Origin: Myxococcales bacterium
GTDB taxonomy: Bacteria; Myxococcota_A; Polyangia; Nannocystales; Nannocystaceae
Direction of reading: 5' to 3'
Assembly (NCBI GenBank): GCA_014240065.1
Contig: JAAZXR010000003.1
Span: 1-64,000 of the forward strand
Length of the DNA: 64,000 nt
The first letter of the stretch is position 1; each line of letters starts with the position of its first letter. The translations under genes were made by a program, and so were the position numbers. The notes under the pieces were generated by a model. That model was given only the letters and a program-made list of their open reading frames with translations, was not told the DNA's origin and searched no databases. Below are positions 28,635 through 38,822 of the stretch, in pieces.

Positions 28635-29845
28635 ATCCCCACTCCGAGATGAACAAAGACCGCCCCCAACACCCCGTGGGCTGGGATGAGGACGAACGCC
28701 CCCGCGCCGACACAGAGGACCCCGAGCGTGTTCACGGCGAGCTGAGTCCTGAAGCGGCGCATCGCCATGATCGTCTGCGACATAATATTCCCCACTCCCG
28801 CGACGAGCCCAGCCACAGCCACCCAGATCAGCGCCCCATGAAGATGAACGTAGTCCGGCGAGTACACCTTCGAGAGGTAGAGGTCTCCCGCGAAGACCAC
28901 CGCGACGATCAGCCCCCCGTGCAACAACGCGATCCCGCCGCTCAAGCGCGCCAAAAATGGGAGATGAGATCGGTCGCCGCGGCCGTACAAACTGGCGAGG
29001 GTGCGGATCGTCGCTCCCCCAACGATCACGTTCAGCATGCTCCCGATGGCTGCGATGGAGAGCGCCGCCGTAAGGAAGCCAACCTCTCGGACCTCCCGAA
29101 CCGCCTCGAGGACGTAGGCAGGAACCCCAAGCGTCAGACTCAATATGCCCGCAGCGACGCCGGCCGGGGCTGTCCAGCGGACGAGGCGGACCATGCGCGA
29201 CCACGAGATCCGCGGCCGCGCTGTCGCAAATCGCCGCGCTGTCTCGCGATCGTACACCACGCTCAAGACGAGGGTGAGCGAACAACCCAACCAGATCGAC
29301 CAAACTACGGAGAGGCCTACCCCGTGCCCGATGACGATCCCCACGAGGAGCAGCGCGCCGCGGAGCCCACGAGAGATCCCGTAGCGCCGCAGTCGATTAA
29401 CGCGCTGGGCCGGCGCGATGAGGATGTCGCCAAGTCCCTCGGCCAGTCGATACAGCAACACCGCGAAGACCACGCTGGCGATCTCCGGCGTGAATCCCAT
29501 GGCGGAGATCGTGAACACCCCGGCGACGACCGCCACAACCAGCGAGGTCAGCCGCAGTCCCAAATAGTCCGCGAATTTCCAGTCCCCGGTTTCATCGACG
29601 ACGTAGACGGGTCGCAGATGTAGGTTGGTGAACAAAATGACCGGCGTCGCGATCGCGAATCCGAGCCCGAACGCCCCCAACATCGAGACCCCCCCAAGCC
29701 GCGCCACCAACACCTGCGCGATCCACAAGCACGCCGCCCCACCGATTTCGCCCGCCGCCGTGCTCCCCAGGCGTTGACGCAACGACTGCGCCCTCGAATG
29801 CCCCGAGGAGGCCGCCGCTGCCGCGGATGTTGCCCTCGCCTCCAT
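28538..29845 (-). CDS. Wzx-like polysaccharide flippase (MOP/MATE superfamily)
   Basis: A 435-residue polytopic protein with about 12 TM helices and no enzyme motif, in the style of polysaccharide transporters that flip undecaprenyl-linked repeat units. The ATG used follows a polar upstream frame and precedes a 30-residue Ala/Ser/Arg tail before the first TM. Its C-terminal TM and tail are coded on the strand opposite the end of the polymerase gene. It is convergent with the polymerases and divergent from the Wzc-like kinase gene, so the export set is split into several transcripts. Assignment rests on topology and context and is less certain than the neighbours. Confidence 0.75.
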   Translation of the reverse strand: MEARATSAAAAASSGHSRAQSLRQRLGSTAAGEIGGAACLWIAQVLVARLGGVSMLGAFGLGFAIATPVILFTNLHLRPVYVVDETGDWKFADYLGLRLTSLVVAVVAGVFTISAMGFTPEIASVVFAVLLYRLAEGLGDILIAPAQRVNRLRRYGISRGLRGALLLVGIVIGHGVGLSVVWSIWLGCSLTLVLSVVYDRETARRFATARPRISWSRMVRLVRWTAPAGVAAGILSLTLGVPAYVLEAVREVREVGFLTAALSIAAIGSMLNVIVGGATIRTLASLYGRGDRSHLPFLARLSGGIALLHGGLIVAVVFAGDLYLSKVYSPDYVHLHGALIWVAVAGLVAGVGNIMSQTIMAMRRFRTQLAVNTLGVLCVGAGAFVLIPAHGVLGAVFVHLGVGIYRLVVFFLVLALPSPGEGTGSHHPSASNIQK

Positions 29846-30105
29846 GACGTTCGTGGAGACTACCAGGATGCGCCCTACGCACCGTAGTTTCGGGCTGCGG
29901 GAGACTCCACGGTCGTTTTTCGGGGGCGCGCGACGATCGCTCCTGGCAGAATTACCAGCAGGATCCGCACGGTTTTCAGGCTGCACCTGCACACAATTCT
30001 AGGTTCCGGCCGCATCCAGACGCTCGAATCCCGATTTTGTCCCACTCTGAGGTCGGAGACTTCTGGTGGAAGCGGGTCCGTCGGCGTACCCTTTGAAGGC
30101 CCCAC

Positions 30106-32376
30106 GTGCCTGCGACAAGCCATAACACCGGGCGAGCCTCGGAGACCGAGCCGGAGGTCCTGCAAGATCCCATCGACTCGCTCATGCGCGCGATCGCCGT
30201 CCTCCGGTATCGGTGGCTCGTGCTGCTCGTCTGCACCATCATCTCGGTCCTCGTCGGGGTGCTCACCATCGGCGCCATGCGGCCCTATTGGCGGGCTACC
30301 GTGACCCTCGTCGTCAACTCGTCATCGCTGCAGGTCCTCGACTCGGTCCAAGGCCTCCACGATGACGAGCGGAACCAGGGTATCGACTACCTGAGATACG
30401 CCGCCACGCAGCGGGAGATCATCAAGAGCCGGCGAATCGCAGAGGCGAGCCTCAAACAGCTCGGGTTGGAAGACGATCCTGTGTTCTTGGGCGTCGACAG
30501 AATCGACAATCTCGCCGAGCGCCAGGCGGAGATCGAAAACATCGATCCGGCGGAGCGCTTGTCTTCATTCATCGACGTCACAGAGATCAGCGGATCGCGC
30601 CTCATTCGGCTCTCGGCAGAATACCCCGACGCGGGGGTCGCGAAGGAGATCGCGGACGTCGTGACCAGCTCTTACCTGGACTACATCTCGCGTTCACGCG
30701 AGGAGAGCGGTCAAGACGCGAAGCTCACCGTCGCAGATGAGCGATCACGGGCGCGCACCACCCTCGAACAGAACGAGGCGAAGCTCGATAAATTCAAGCA
30801 AGATCACCGCATCACCTCGATCTCCTTGGCGGACCGCCAGAACCTCATCACGCAGAGCATCTCCACGCTCACCGAGAAAACGAAGCGAGCCGAGGCGGAG
30901 CTCTACGCCATCGACTCTATCTATGAAGAAGCGAAGCAGCTCCGGGCCTCCGGCAAGTGGGCGACGGCCTCGCTCGTGGAGTCTGACCAACGCGTGACGT
31001 TTGACGGGCTCGTTGATCTCCATGAGAAGGCGCTCCAACACCAGCAAGAGCTCAACGCGCGGTACGGCCCCCGCCACCCCGAGATGATCGCCGCGAATGG
31101 GCGGGTCGAGCTGATCGAGCGGCGGCTCGACAGCCTGAGCCAATCCCTGTTGGAGGGGCTCAGGGCCAAGCGCGACGCAGCCCGACGAACCGAGGCCAAG
31201 CTGAGGAGCAGCCTCGCCCGCGAAAATGAGCGCGCGCTCAAGTTGGGGCGACTAGAGCCCGAATATCGCGCGCTTGAGCGGGAGGCGACCACCGCGGCCT
31301 CGACCTACGAGGTGCTCGCGAGGCGTGATGCCGAGCTCGGCGTGTCCAACCGAGTCGAACGTGAGAGCAAGCCCCCGGTCGAGCTCCTCGACAGCGCGAC
31401 GGTGACGAAGGAGCCTGTTCGACCGCGGAAGCTCCTCATTTTGATCGCGGCCCTGCTCACCGGGCTCGTCGTAGGTTCCGTCATCGCCCTGAGCATGGAC
31501 CTGCGAGATCAGCGGATCCGCGGGACCTCCGATCTCAGGCGCGTCCTCGATCCATTCGGGATGCAGATGCTCGGGCATGTCCCGGTGATCCAAGCGAACC
31601 CGGAGTTCGCTCCGGGAAATATGCGGGCTCAAAAGCGATTCCGGGACCTCTACACCTACTATCGGCCGCAGTCCCACATCGCGGAGAGGTGCCGCGCGAT
31701 CCGGACCTCCATCACGTTCAGCGTCGGCGCCGCTCAGTGCCCGGTGTTGCTCATCACGTCACCGGCCTCCGGCGACGGGAAGAGCTCGTTCGCGGTCAAT
31801 CTGGCCACGAGCTTCACCCAAGCGAAGAAGTCCGTCCTGATCCTCGGGGCCGACATGCGAAGGCCGAGGTTGCACTCTCTCTTCCCGCCAGAGCAGCACC
31901 AAGAAAACTTGGGCTTGTCCTCTGTCCTCTCGGGAGCCTCCTCGACCGACGAGGCCCTGCGGCACCGGCTCACTGAATGTCCAGAGCGTCTCTCTCTCCT
32001 CACCTGCGGGCCGATCCCGGAGAACCCAGCCGAGCTGCTTGAGAGCGCCGCGTTCCGTGAGACCTTGGCGACCCTCCGTCGGCGATTCGACGTCATCATC
32101 ATCGACTCGCCGCCCGTCCTCCCGGTGGTCGATCCGGTGGTCATCGCCGGTGTGGCCGACGCCGTCATCGTCGTCGCTCGCTGCCGAACCACGACGCGCG
32201 AGCAGCTTCGGGTCGCCCTCACCGAACTCCGACAGGTCGACACCAATATCCTCGGCGTGGTGCTCAACGATCTCTCCGACTCGGATCGCGAAGGCGGATA
32301 CACCTACGCGCAAAGCTACTATCGCGACAACGACGCGTCGCTGATCGAGGAGCCTGCCAGCACCACGACGTCTTGA
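30106..32376 (+). CDS. Wzc-like polysaccharide co-polymerase with BY-kinase domain
   Basis: A 756-residue protein from GTG, with GAAGG about 9 bases upstream. TM1 (about 40-62) and TM2 (about 445-465) frame a long periplasmic domain with coiled coils (about 205-420), the chain-length-determinant layout. The cytoplasmic domain has Walker A 'SPASGDGKSS' (Lys559), Walker A' 'ILGADMRRP', Walker B 'VIIIDSPP', and a Tyr cluster near the end (YTYAQSYY) for autophosphorylation. Having kinase and membrane part in one chain is the proteobacterial type. It sets chain length and couples export with the polymerase and flippase encoded nearby. No phosphatase or outer-membrane exporter gene is adjacent. Confidence 0.92.
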   Translation: MPATSHNTGRASETEPEVLQDPIDSLMRAIAVLRYRWLVLLVCTIISVLVGVLTIGAMRPYWRATVTLVVNSSSLQVLDSVQGLHDDERNQGIDYLRYAATQREIIKSRRIAEASLKQLGLEDDPVFLGVDRIDNLAERQAEIENIDPAERLSSFIDVTEISGSRLIRLSAEYPDAGVAKEIADVVTSSYLDYISRSREESGQDAKLTVADERSRARTTLEQNEAKLDKFKQDHRITSISLADRQNLITQSISTLTEKTKRAEAELYAIDSIYEEAKQLRASGKWATASLVESDQRVTFDGLVDLHEKALQHQQELNARYGPRHPEMIAANGRVELIERRLDSLSQSLLEGLRAKRDAARRTEAKLRSSLARENERALKLGRLEPEYRALEREATTAASTYEVLARRDAELGVSNRVERESKPPVELLDSATVTKEPVRPRKLLILIAALLTGLVVGSVIALSMDLRDQRIRGTSDLRRVLDPFGMQMLGHVPVIQANPEFAPGNMRAQKRFRDLYTYYRPQSHIAERCRAIRTSITFSVGAAQCPVLLITSPASGDGKSSFAVNLATSFTQAKKSVLILGADMRRPRLHSLFPPEQHQENLGLSSVLSGASSTDEALRHRLTECPERLSLLTCGPIPENPAELLESAAFRETLATLRRRFDVIIIDSPPVLPVVDPVVIAGVADAVIVVARCRTTTREQLRVALTELRQVDTNILGVVLNDLSDSDREGGYTYAQSYYRDNDASLIEEPASTTTS

Positions 32377-32545
32377 CCGAGCGCACCTCGCCGAGAGGGG
32401 ATCCCCCGCCGAGTCAGCCGCCGGCCATGGGCGCCGCTCGGCCGCCGACCGCAGCGTCGCCCGGTGCTCCACGGGGACCTAATTTGCGCTGCGCGTGGCT
32501 CTGACGGCAGGAACAAGCCACGGGGTACATGCGTTCCTTCTCGAG

Positions 32546-33742
32546 ATGGCTGAGAGTACACTCCTGAGCATGGCTGCCCGTGGCCCAGACGCGTTGCAAC
32601 CGGGATTCGTTCGGACCCCGGCGACCACCGCGTGCGTGCGACCCACCGTGGCCCGCGTGGACCCGACCGCCCTCATCGACAACATGCGATCGATCCGCAG
32701 GCTCGTCGGCGATGACGTCCGGGTCCTCGGTGTCGTGAAGGCCGATGGCTATGGGCACGGCGCGGTGCAGACCGCCAGGTGCGCGCTCGAGGCGGGCGCG
32801 TGGGGACTCGCGGTCAGCCTCGTCGAGGAGGGGGTCGAGCTGCGCAGCGCCGGCGTCACCGCGCCCATCGTCGTGCTTGGTGGTCCCTTCCCTGGAAGCG
32901 AGCCGCTCGTGGTCGCGTGCGGGCTTCGGCCCGTGGTGTGGGACGTCGAGCACCTCCGGCGGCTCGCCAGCGCCGCGCGCGCGGCGGGAGGGCGATGCGC
33001 GGTGCACCTGAAGATCGACACGGGGATGTCCCGACTAGGGTGTCTTTGTGACGAGCTCCCCGCGCTCCTCGACTGCTTCTCCACGGAGTGCGCGGACGTC
33101 CTCGATCTTGAAGGTGCGATGACCCATCTCGCGTGCGCGGATGAGCGCGACGAGGCGCCCACCGTGCGCCAGCTCGACGCGTTCACCGCGGCGCTCTCGA
33201 CGTTCGAGGGACGCGGGCTCCGCCCCGCCATTCGTCACGTGTGCAATAGCGCCGGGCTCTCGCGCTTTCCGAACGCTCGCTACGACATGGTCCGCCCTGG
33301 GATCGCCATGTACGGGAGCGCTGGGCACACCGCCTACCTCCTCGACGGCATCCGGCCGGCGCTCACCGTCGCGTCCCGAGTGTTCGGGCTGCGCACGCTC
33401 CCGCCGGGTGCGCAGGTGTCCTACGGGCACACCACCACGCTCCAGCGCGAGTCGGTCATCGCGATCGTCCCTGTCGGCTACGAAGACGGCTACCCAGCGA
33501 ACCTCTCCGGCAAGGCGCATGTGCTGATCCAAGGTCGGCGATGCCCGGTCGTCGGTCGCGTCACCATGGACACTTCGCTCATCGACGTCACCGATCTTCC
33601 GCAGGTGCGGGTGGGTGACGAGGTCATTTTACTTGGGCGCCAAGACAGCGAACAGATCGCGGCGCACGACCTCGCCTCGTGGTCTGGCATCACGACCTAC
33701 GAGGTGTTTTGTGGCATCTCTAAACGTGTGCCCCGCTCCTAG
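32546..33742 (+). CDS. alr: Alanine racemase
   Basis: Interconverts L- and D-alanine for peptidoglycan; PLP-dependent. From the chosen ATG it has 398 residues; a GTG 17 codons upstream and an ATG 8 codons downstream are also possible, and no start has a clear Shine-Dalgarno. The PLP lysine is Lys65 in 'VVKADGYGHGA' and the opposing catalytic Tyr is Tyr293 in 'SYGHTTT'. 'LKIDTGMSRLG' and 'VGRVTMDTSLIDVT' are further family marks. About 30 residues come before the usual start 'RPTVARVD', suggesting a disordered N-terminal tail. No signal peptide is seen. The gene is not obviously in an operon. Confidence 0.93.
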   Translation: MAESTLLSMAARGPDALQPGFVRTPATTACVRPTVARVDPTALIDNMRSIRRLVGDDVRVLGVVKADGYGHGAVQTARCALEAGAWGLAVSLVEEGVELRSAGVTAPIVVLGGPFPGSEPLVVACGLRPVVWDVEHLRRLASAARAAGGRCAVHLKIDTGMSRLGCLCDELPALLDCFSTECADVLDLEGAMTHLACADERDEAPTVRQLDAFTAALSTFEGRGLRPAIRHVCNSAGLSRFPNARYDMVRPGIAMYGSAGHTAYLLDGIRPALTVASRVFGLRTLPPGAQVSYGHTTTLQRESVIAIVPVGYEDGYPANLSGKAHVLIQGRRCPVVGRVTMDTSLIDVTDLPQVRVGDEVILLGRQDSEQIAAHDLASWSGITTYEVFCGISKRVPRS

Positions 33743-33765
33743 ATCCCGAGCGGAGGAGCCCCCGC

Positions 33766-36240
33766 TCAAGGCGCCGGCATGGGATTCTCGGTCCATTCCG
33801 GAAACGCCGCCATGGCGGTCAACGCTGCGGGCGAAAGTGGCCACCCCCATGAGGTGAAGAACGGACCAAGGTCGCGCTGTACCGCCTGGGAGAAAGCGAC
33901 CGCGTACTCGGAGGCGCGCGTCTCCGTGTCCCACGAGGTGTTCGACGGCAGCGGTTGATAGAAGTCTCCAAACAAGGAGATGTGGGGCTGCCAGCCGAAC
34001 CCCTCCTCGAGCTGCAGGTAGGTCTCGAGGCAGGTCCACACGCTCCAGTCTTGCTCAAAGTTGGCGCCGCCGGCGATGTACGCGTCGGTGCGAGCCTGCC
34101 GATCGGCGGGCGTCAGCGCCGAATGAGCCACGTCGCGCGAAATTCCGAGCACCTCTTCGGAGGCGTAGACCGACCACAAATTGACTGTGCACTCGGTCGC
34201 CCCGGGGAGCTGCATCAGACTCCACTGGTGGTTGTGCCCGAGCTCGTGCAGCACGCCCCACTCCCCGCTCGTCTGCAGATTCGCGAGATCCACAAAATTG
34301 GGGGACGCGTCGATGTTCGCCATGATCGGATAGCCCGAGTGCATCCACCCCGCGCTGATCTGCCGATCTGCCACGACCATCTCGGCCCGTGGACGATCCA
34401 ACGGGATCGCCGAGAGCGTGGCGTCTGCGTCGAGGATCTCGTCCCACACGGACATCAGCGCGGTCGGCCCCTCGAGCGTGCGGATCAACGTGGACGGGAC
34501 GAAAAACACCAGCTTGGGGGTCTCGAAGGACGCCCACGGCGCAGGGGCCTCTCGCGCGGTGAGCCACTCCTCATCCGTCGTCTCCCCGGCGACAAATCGA
34601 GGCGCCTCGTAGGCCCCCTCGATGGAGACCTCCACCGAGCCGGCGTCCACACCCACCGGCACGCGGAGCACCACCGGGCCGCCAAATCCACTCGCCAACT
34701 CGACGGTCGCGGAATCGATGGACCTGCTGACCGGCATCTCGGGGATACGCTCCCATTCGTTGAGGCTCCACAGAAGATCCGCGTGGACACCGATCTGCGC
34801 GGAGAGCCCCACGCCGACGCCATCCGCCGAGGTCGTCACTCGAATCGCCTCTCCCGCCTTCGCGTAGAGGCCCGTCGTACGCCACACATCGGCTTGGGCG
34901 CCCGCGTAGAGATAGCGAGGGTCTCGCCCCTCGTAGCTGGCGTCGATCGTCACGCTCTCGGTCTTGGGGCTCGCGCCGGCCAGCACCGCGCCCGGATAGT
35001 CAGGGACCGACTCGTGCGCCTCCACGAGCTCGGGGGCTCGCTCCGCTTGCAGCTTCATGTCGATCCTCAAGGCCAACGCGCGATCCGGCTCCTCAAACTC
35101 GTTGACCGGATCGGCGCGGGTCGGGATGACGTCGCCGTAGGCGTCGGCGAAGGCCTCGGCGCGACAGAAAAAACCCTCAAACGTCGTGACCAAGAGCTCG
35201 TCGAGCCCGACCTGCCCGGCCGCCCGAGCCAGGCTCGCGTCCTCCTCGCTGAGCGCCTGATCGTTCAAATACAGATCCGCCAGCGCCTGGAACCCGGTGG
35301 ACGCGTTGAGCACGTCGCGCGGCGTCTCACTCGTCACGAGGTCGACGCCTCCCACGCTCTGCTGCACCGCCACGATCCCGCCTTCGTAGGTGACCCCATT
35401 CGCCGCGAGCCCCCATGCGCCTGTCGTCATCGCCTCCGCCGCGATCAACAGACCGCCACCTCCCTTCGCGAACGCGAGGAGCGCCTCCACCTCCGCGCCG
35501 GAGATCGCGGGCGCGTCCGGGACATATGCGTCGAGGTCGGAGAGATCCTCTAGCTCGCCTTGGACCACCTCAAGCCCCCCCGCCATCAGCGCCGCGGCCA
35601 ACGCGTCGAGCCCGGGCGCGACCCCGACGCGCGCCGTCGCGCCGCCGCCGCCAGCCCACGCGGCGGCGTTTTGTAGCAGCCGCGTTGTGTCGAGGTTCGC
35701 GAGCTCGCCGGCGACATAGGCAGGATGTCCCATGACGAACAGTCGCCCCAGCCCGAGATAGCTGATCGCCGCTACGACGCTGCCACCAGACGTCAGCACC
35801 GGCTTCGCGCGGTCGTCGAACAACACCAGCGCGGACGCATTCGGTGGCCCCACGAACCCCGGGATCTCATTCACGCCGGCCGTGATGGCGGCGTACGCCT
35901 CCGAGGCGTCCCAGGCGCACGTGGGCGGAGAACCGAGTCTGTTGATGCAGGTGAAGACCCCCGCGTCGCCACAGAGGCTCGGCCGCCGCGCGCACTCGTC
36001 GATGTCCACGTAGTCCGCGCCGTCCCATGACAGGTAGGGCGCGCACGCGTGCGGCGGTCCGTCTCCGTCTCCGTCTCCGTCTCCCGCGTCTTCACCCCCC
36101 GTGCTGTCCGCGCTGTCCGTGCTCCCCGCGCCGTCGTCGGCGAGCGATCCATCGCCCCCTCCACCGCCTCCGCAGCCGAGGGAAGCCGACAACAGCCCGA
36201 GCGCGACCAAGCCACACCAATCAATTGCGGAGCGATCCAT
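33766..36240 (-). CDS. M60-family metallopeptidase lipoprotein with EGF-like module
   Basis: An 824-residue lipoprotein: lipobox LGC (Cys23), a Gly/Asp linker with a short Gly-Asp hexamer run, then a Cys-rich EGF-like module with the calcium-binding type 'YVDIDECA'. A long alpha/beta region (about 120-430) follows, and then the peptidase domain. The zinc site is 'HELGHNHQ' (His665, Glu666, His669), followed by the family's 'CTVNLWSVYASEEV'. M60 peptidases (enhancin, StcE-related, mucinase types) cut glycosylated proteins. Together with the PNGase F-like lipoprotein at 45 kb it points to surface attack on glycoproteins, which is inference. It is convergent with alr and lies 30 bases upstream of nothing on its own strand. 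Confidence 0.88.
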   Translation of the reverse strand: MDRSAIDWCGLVALGLLSASLGCGGGGGGDGSLADDGAGSTDSADSTGGEDAGDGDGDGDGPPHACAPYLSWDGADYVDIDECARRPSLCGDAGVFTCINRLGSPPTCAWDASEAYAAITAGVNEIPGFVGPPNASALVLFDDRAKPVLTSGGSVVAAISYLGLGRLFVMGHPAYVAGELANLDTTRLLQNAAAWAGGGGATARVGVAPGLDALAAALMAGGLEVVQGELEDLSDLDAYVPDAPAISGAEVEALLAFAKGGGGLLIAAEAMTTGAWGLAANGVTYEGGIVAVQQSVGGVDLVTSETPRDVLNASTGFQALADLYLNDQALSEEDASLARAAGQVGLDELLVTTFEGFFCRAEAFADAYGDVIPTRADPVNEFEEPDRALALRIDMKLQAERAPELVEAHESVPDYPGAVLAGASPKTESVTIDASYEGRDPRYLYAGAQADVWRTTGLYAKAGEAIRVTTSADGVGVGLSAQIGVHADLLWSLNEWERIPEMPVSRSIDSATVELASGFGGPVVLRVPVGVDAGSVEVSIEGAYEAPRFVAGETTDEEWLTAREAPAPWASFETPKLVFFVPSTLIRTLEGPTALMSVWDEILDADATLSAIPLDRPRAEMVVADRQISAGWMHSGYPIMANIDASPNFVDLANLQTSGEWGVLHELGHNHQWSLMQLPGATECTVNLWSVYASEEVLGISRDVAHSALTPADRQARTDAYIAGGANFEQDWSVWTCLETYLQLEEGFGWQPHISLFGDFYQPLPSNTSWDTETRASEYAVAFSQAVQRDLGPFFTSWGWPLSPAALTAMAAFPEWTENPMPAP

Positions 36241-36270
36241 GACCTACTTTCGAAAAGCGGCCACAAAAAG

Positions 36271-37590
36271 TCAACACGCGCTCGCAGATTCACCGTCGGC
36301 GAGCGCGAATCCGGCGAATCCACCGCCGCGGACGGACGAGGGCCGGTCTTTGCTCTCCGCCGCTCCATCGACGCCACCCACGACCGCGCGCAGTCGCGGC
36401 GCGATATGCGTCTCACAATGTTCACCCGACTCGATCATGATCCAGTCGCGACCCAGCTTGTGCGCCACCGCACCGGTCGTCCCGGAGCCTGCGAACGCGT
36501 CCAATATTAGGTCTCCCGGTTCGCTACACATCTCGATCACCCTCGCCAACAGCGCCTCAGGCTTCTTTCCGTTGACGAACTCGGCCCCCCCCTCCTTGTT
36601 GAGGTTAATGGTGCTGATGTCAGTCCAGAGATCGCCGAGCGTCTCGTGCATGTGGTCCTTCAAAAACAACATCTCTTTCCCCTCCCACCAGACGTAGCGA
36701 ATGCCCGTGGGCGACACCACCTCCTTGAGCGCGCGGTCCGATGTGATCGATGACATGAGCTTGCTGTTGGTGCGGTACACGACGCGATGGGCCTCCTTGA
36801 GCTTGAAGGCGCGCACGCTGTCCGAATCAGCCGCCTCTCCTGCGCGCTTCAAATACTCACGAATGGAGACGATCTCCCACGCCTCAACCGGCGCGGTCGG
36901 ATCGACGATCATCTTGCCGTAGTATTTGAGGTAGCGCTCAAACTTCTCGCCGGTCTTGAGCACGCGCGGAGCGTGGATCCGAACGTCACCGCCGCCCCCG
37001 TAGATGAGCAGCGACTCCTTGATCTTCGGGAGGCGCCGATCCACGTGCGTCATCTTCACGCCGCTGAGCTCGCTCATCTTTACCGTGATGGTGTTCACGC
37101 GATTGGCCCGACCGAAGACCTCGTCCATCAAGATCTGCAAGTAGGCCATCTCTGCGTCATCGATCTGCACGCAGATGAGCCCCTCGGGGCTCAAGAGCGG
37201 CTTGATCGCGCGGAGGCGGGCCTCCATAAAATCGAGCCACTGCTGGTGTCCCCGCCGGTCCGCGTAATGTTGATTGCCGCTGCGGATATTGTACGGGGGG
37301 TCGAGGTAGACACACTTGATCTGTCCCTCAAGATCATGCCCGAGCGCGCCCAGCACTCCCAGGTTGTCTCCGCGCCACAGCTCCCCACGTGGCGCCCCAT
37401 CTCCGGATGTCGCCGCGACCTCATGTGAGAGCGCGGGCACCTTCACCGCGACTCGATGTCGAGACCTCGCGCCGGCGCGAAGCCCACTCGCCGGCGGCGA
37501 GCCCGTCGAAGGGACCGGAGGACGCGACCTCTCCCCGGATCGCGCCGCGGTGTCCCCACCGGTCCCTGTTGTCGGCTCGTGGTGCGTCAC
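36271..37590 (-). CDS. Site-specific DNA methyltransferase (N4/N6, beta class), orphan
   Basis: A 439-residue enzyme from GTG. Motif IV 'VYLDPPYN' comes before motif I 'DAFAGSGTTGAVA' (about residue 385), the beta-class order found in type III Mod and many solitary adenine methyltransferases. 'ELWRGDNLGVL' is the usual pre-motif. The target-recognition part lies between them (about 190-350). The first 70 residues are Arg/Pro-rich and may be non-coding if translation begins later. No restriction nuclease gene is nearby, so it may be regulatory or a remnant of a restriction system. It is on the same strand as the ABC operon, 59 bases downstream of it. Confidence 0.88.
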   Translation of the reverse strand: MTHHEPTTGTGGDTAARSGERSRPPVPSTGSPPASGLRAGARSRHRVAVKVPALSHEVAATSGDGAPRGELWRGDNLGVLGALGHDLEGQIKCVYLDPPYNIRSGNQHYADRRGHQQWLDFMEARLRAIKPLLSPEGLICVQIDDAEMAYLQILMDEVFGRANRVNTITVKMSELSGVKMTHVDRRLPKIKESLLIYGGGGDVRIHAPRVLKTGEKFERYLKYYGKMIVDPTAPVEAWEIVSIREYLKRAGEAADSDSVRAFKLKEAHRVVYRTNSKLMSSITSDRALKEVVSPTGIRYVWWEGKEMLFLKDHMHETLGDLWTDISTINLNKEGGAEFVNGKKPEALLARVIEMCSEPGDLILDAFAGSGTTGAVAHKLGRDWIMIESGEHCETHIAPRLRAVVGGVDGAAESKDRPSSVRGGGFAGFALADGESASAC

Positions 37591-37649
37591 TCATCGAAGT
37601 GTACTACACGGGCGCCCGGCTGCATCGGCGCTCATGACCCTCACGGCGC

Positions 37650-38822
37650 CTAGCTCCCGCCGAAAATCACGCGTTCTTTTCCGAGCAAAATGATCGTTCC
37701 CCAGGCGGCGACGAGCCCCAACGCCACCGCGACGAGCCCCGCCATGGCGACATAGGCCCACGGGACGTCCTGCCCAGCCATCAGCTCGGTGATGAGGAGA
37801 TACTGGCCAAGCAGCGGGACCGGGGCCATCCACGCGGTCAGGGCTGGCGCCTTCACCGACAAAAACATGACGGGAAACACCGGCAGCAGCATGAACAAGG
37901 ACAGATAGGTCTGCGCCTCCTTGATGGTGCGAGCGAAGGTCGCCACGAACACTTGCGCCGCCGTCGCCGTCACCGCTAGCGGCGCCATGAGCAGCAAAAT
38001 CACCCACGCCACCTCTGGACCGATCGACAGCGAGAGGCCCATGGTCTCCAACGGCAGCTGTCCAAAAGCGAAGACGCATCCCACGAGGGTGAGGGAAGAT
38101 CCGGCGAGCGCGAACACCAGCGCCGCGCCCAGTTTCCCGAACACCAACATGCGCAGGTCACTCGCGGTGAGGAGCAGTGGCTCCAACGACCCGCGTTCGC
38201 GCTCTCCCGACGTCACGTCCATCGCCACATACATCCCCGACATGAAGCACGCGAACAACACGAGCATCGGGATAAAGTTCATGACCTCGGCCGCCCGCGC
38301 CTTCGACGATGACAGGTCGACGGTCGTCATTTGAATCGACTGCGACATCGCCGGCGACACGCCCGTCGACACCAACCGGAGCGCTCCCACGGTCCCGCTG
38401 TACCCCGCGATCACTCGGCGAATACGTGACGCCGTTCGTCGGTTGCGCCTCGAGGCCCCGTCTTCGTAGAAGAAGACGGTCGCCGGCCATCCTCCGCGAA
38501 AGCGCTCGCCGTAGCTCGCTGGAATGTCGAGCGCCGCCGGGACATCGCCCGCTCGCACCGCGTCGGCGAGCGCCCCTTGTTCCATCTCCTCGAGTTCGAT
38601 GTCGTTCGAGCGCAGCTCTTGCACGAGGCCGGGAGCGTTCGCCACGCCGGCGACCGCCAGGCGCATCTCCGGGGGATTCTCCAATTCGTTGGCGGCTACC
38701 TGAAAGATGATGACGATGAGCAGCGGGGTCAACACGGGATAGATGAGCGCGGAGAGGACGGAGCGACGATCTCTCATGGCGTCGCGCAGCTCCTTTCGAA
38801 ATACGACCAGAAACTGATTCAT
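37650..38822 (-). CDS. ABC transporter permease, NatB/ABC-2 type
   Basis: A 390-residue permease: N-terminal TM (about 24-45), a large external domain (about 50-190), then five or six TM helices with 'SGERERGSLEPLL', a coupling motif of ABC-2 exporters. Its ATG overlaps the ATPase gene's stop by four bases (ATGA), so subunits should be made together. Homologues export sodium, drugs or lipids; the substrate here is unknown. Last of a three-gene operon with the ATPase and a lipoprotein hydrolase. Confidence 0.9.
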   Translation of the reverse strand: MNQFLVVFRKELRDAMRDRRSVLSALIYPVLTPLLIVIIFQVAANELENPPEMRLAVAGVANAPGLVQELRSNDIELEEMEQGALADAVRAGDVPAALDIPASYGERFRGGWPATVFFYEDGASRRNRRTASRIRRVIAGYSGTVGALRLVSTGVSPAMSQSIQMTTVDLSSSKARAAEVMNFIPMLVLFACFMSGMYVAMDVTSGERERGSLEPLLLTASDLRMLVFGKLGAALVFALAGSSLTLVGCVFAFGQLPLETMGLSLSIGPEVAWVILLLMAPLAVTATAAQVFVATFARTIKEAQTYLSLFMLLPVFPVMFLSVKAPALTAWMAPVPLLGQYLLITELMAGQDVPWAYVAMAGLVAVALGLVAAWGTIILLGKERVIFGGS

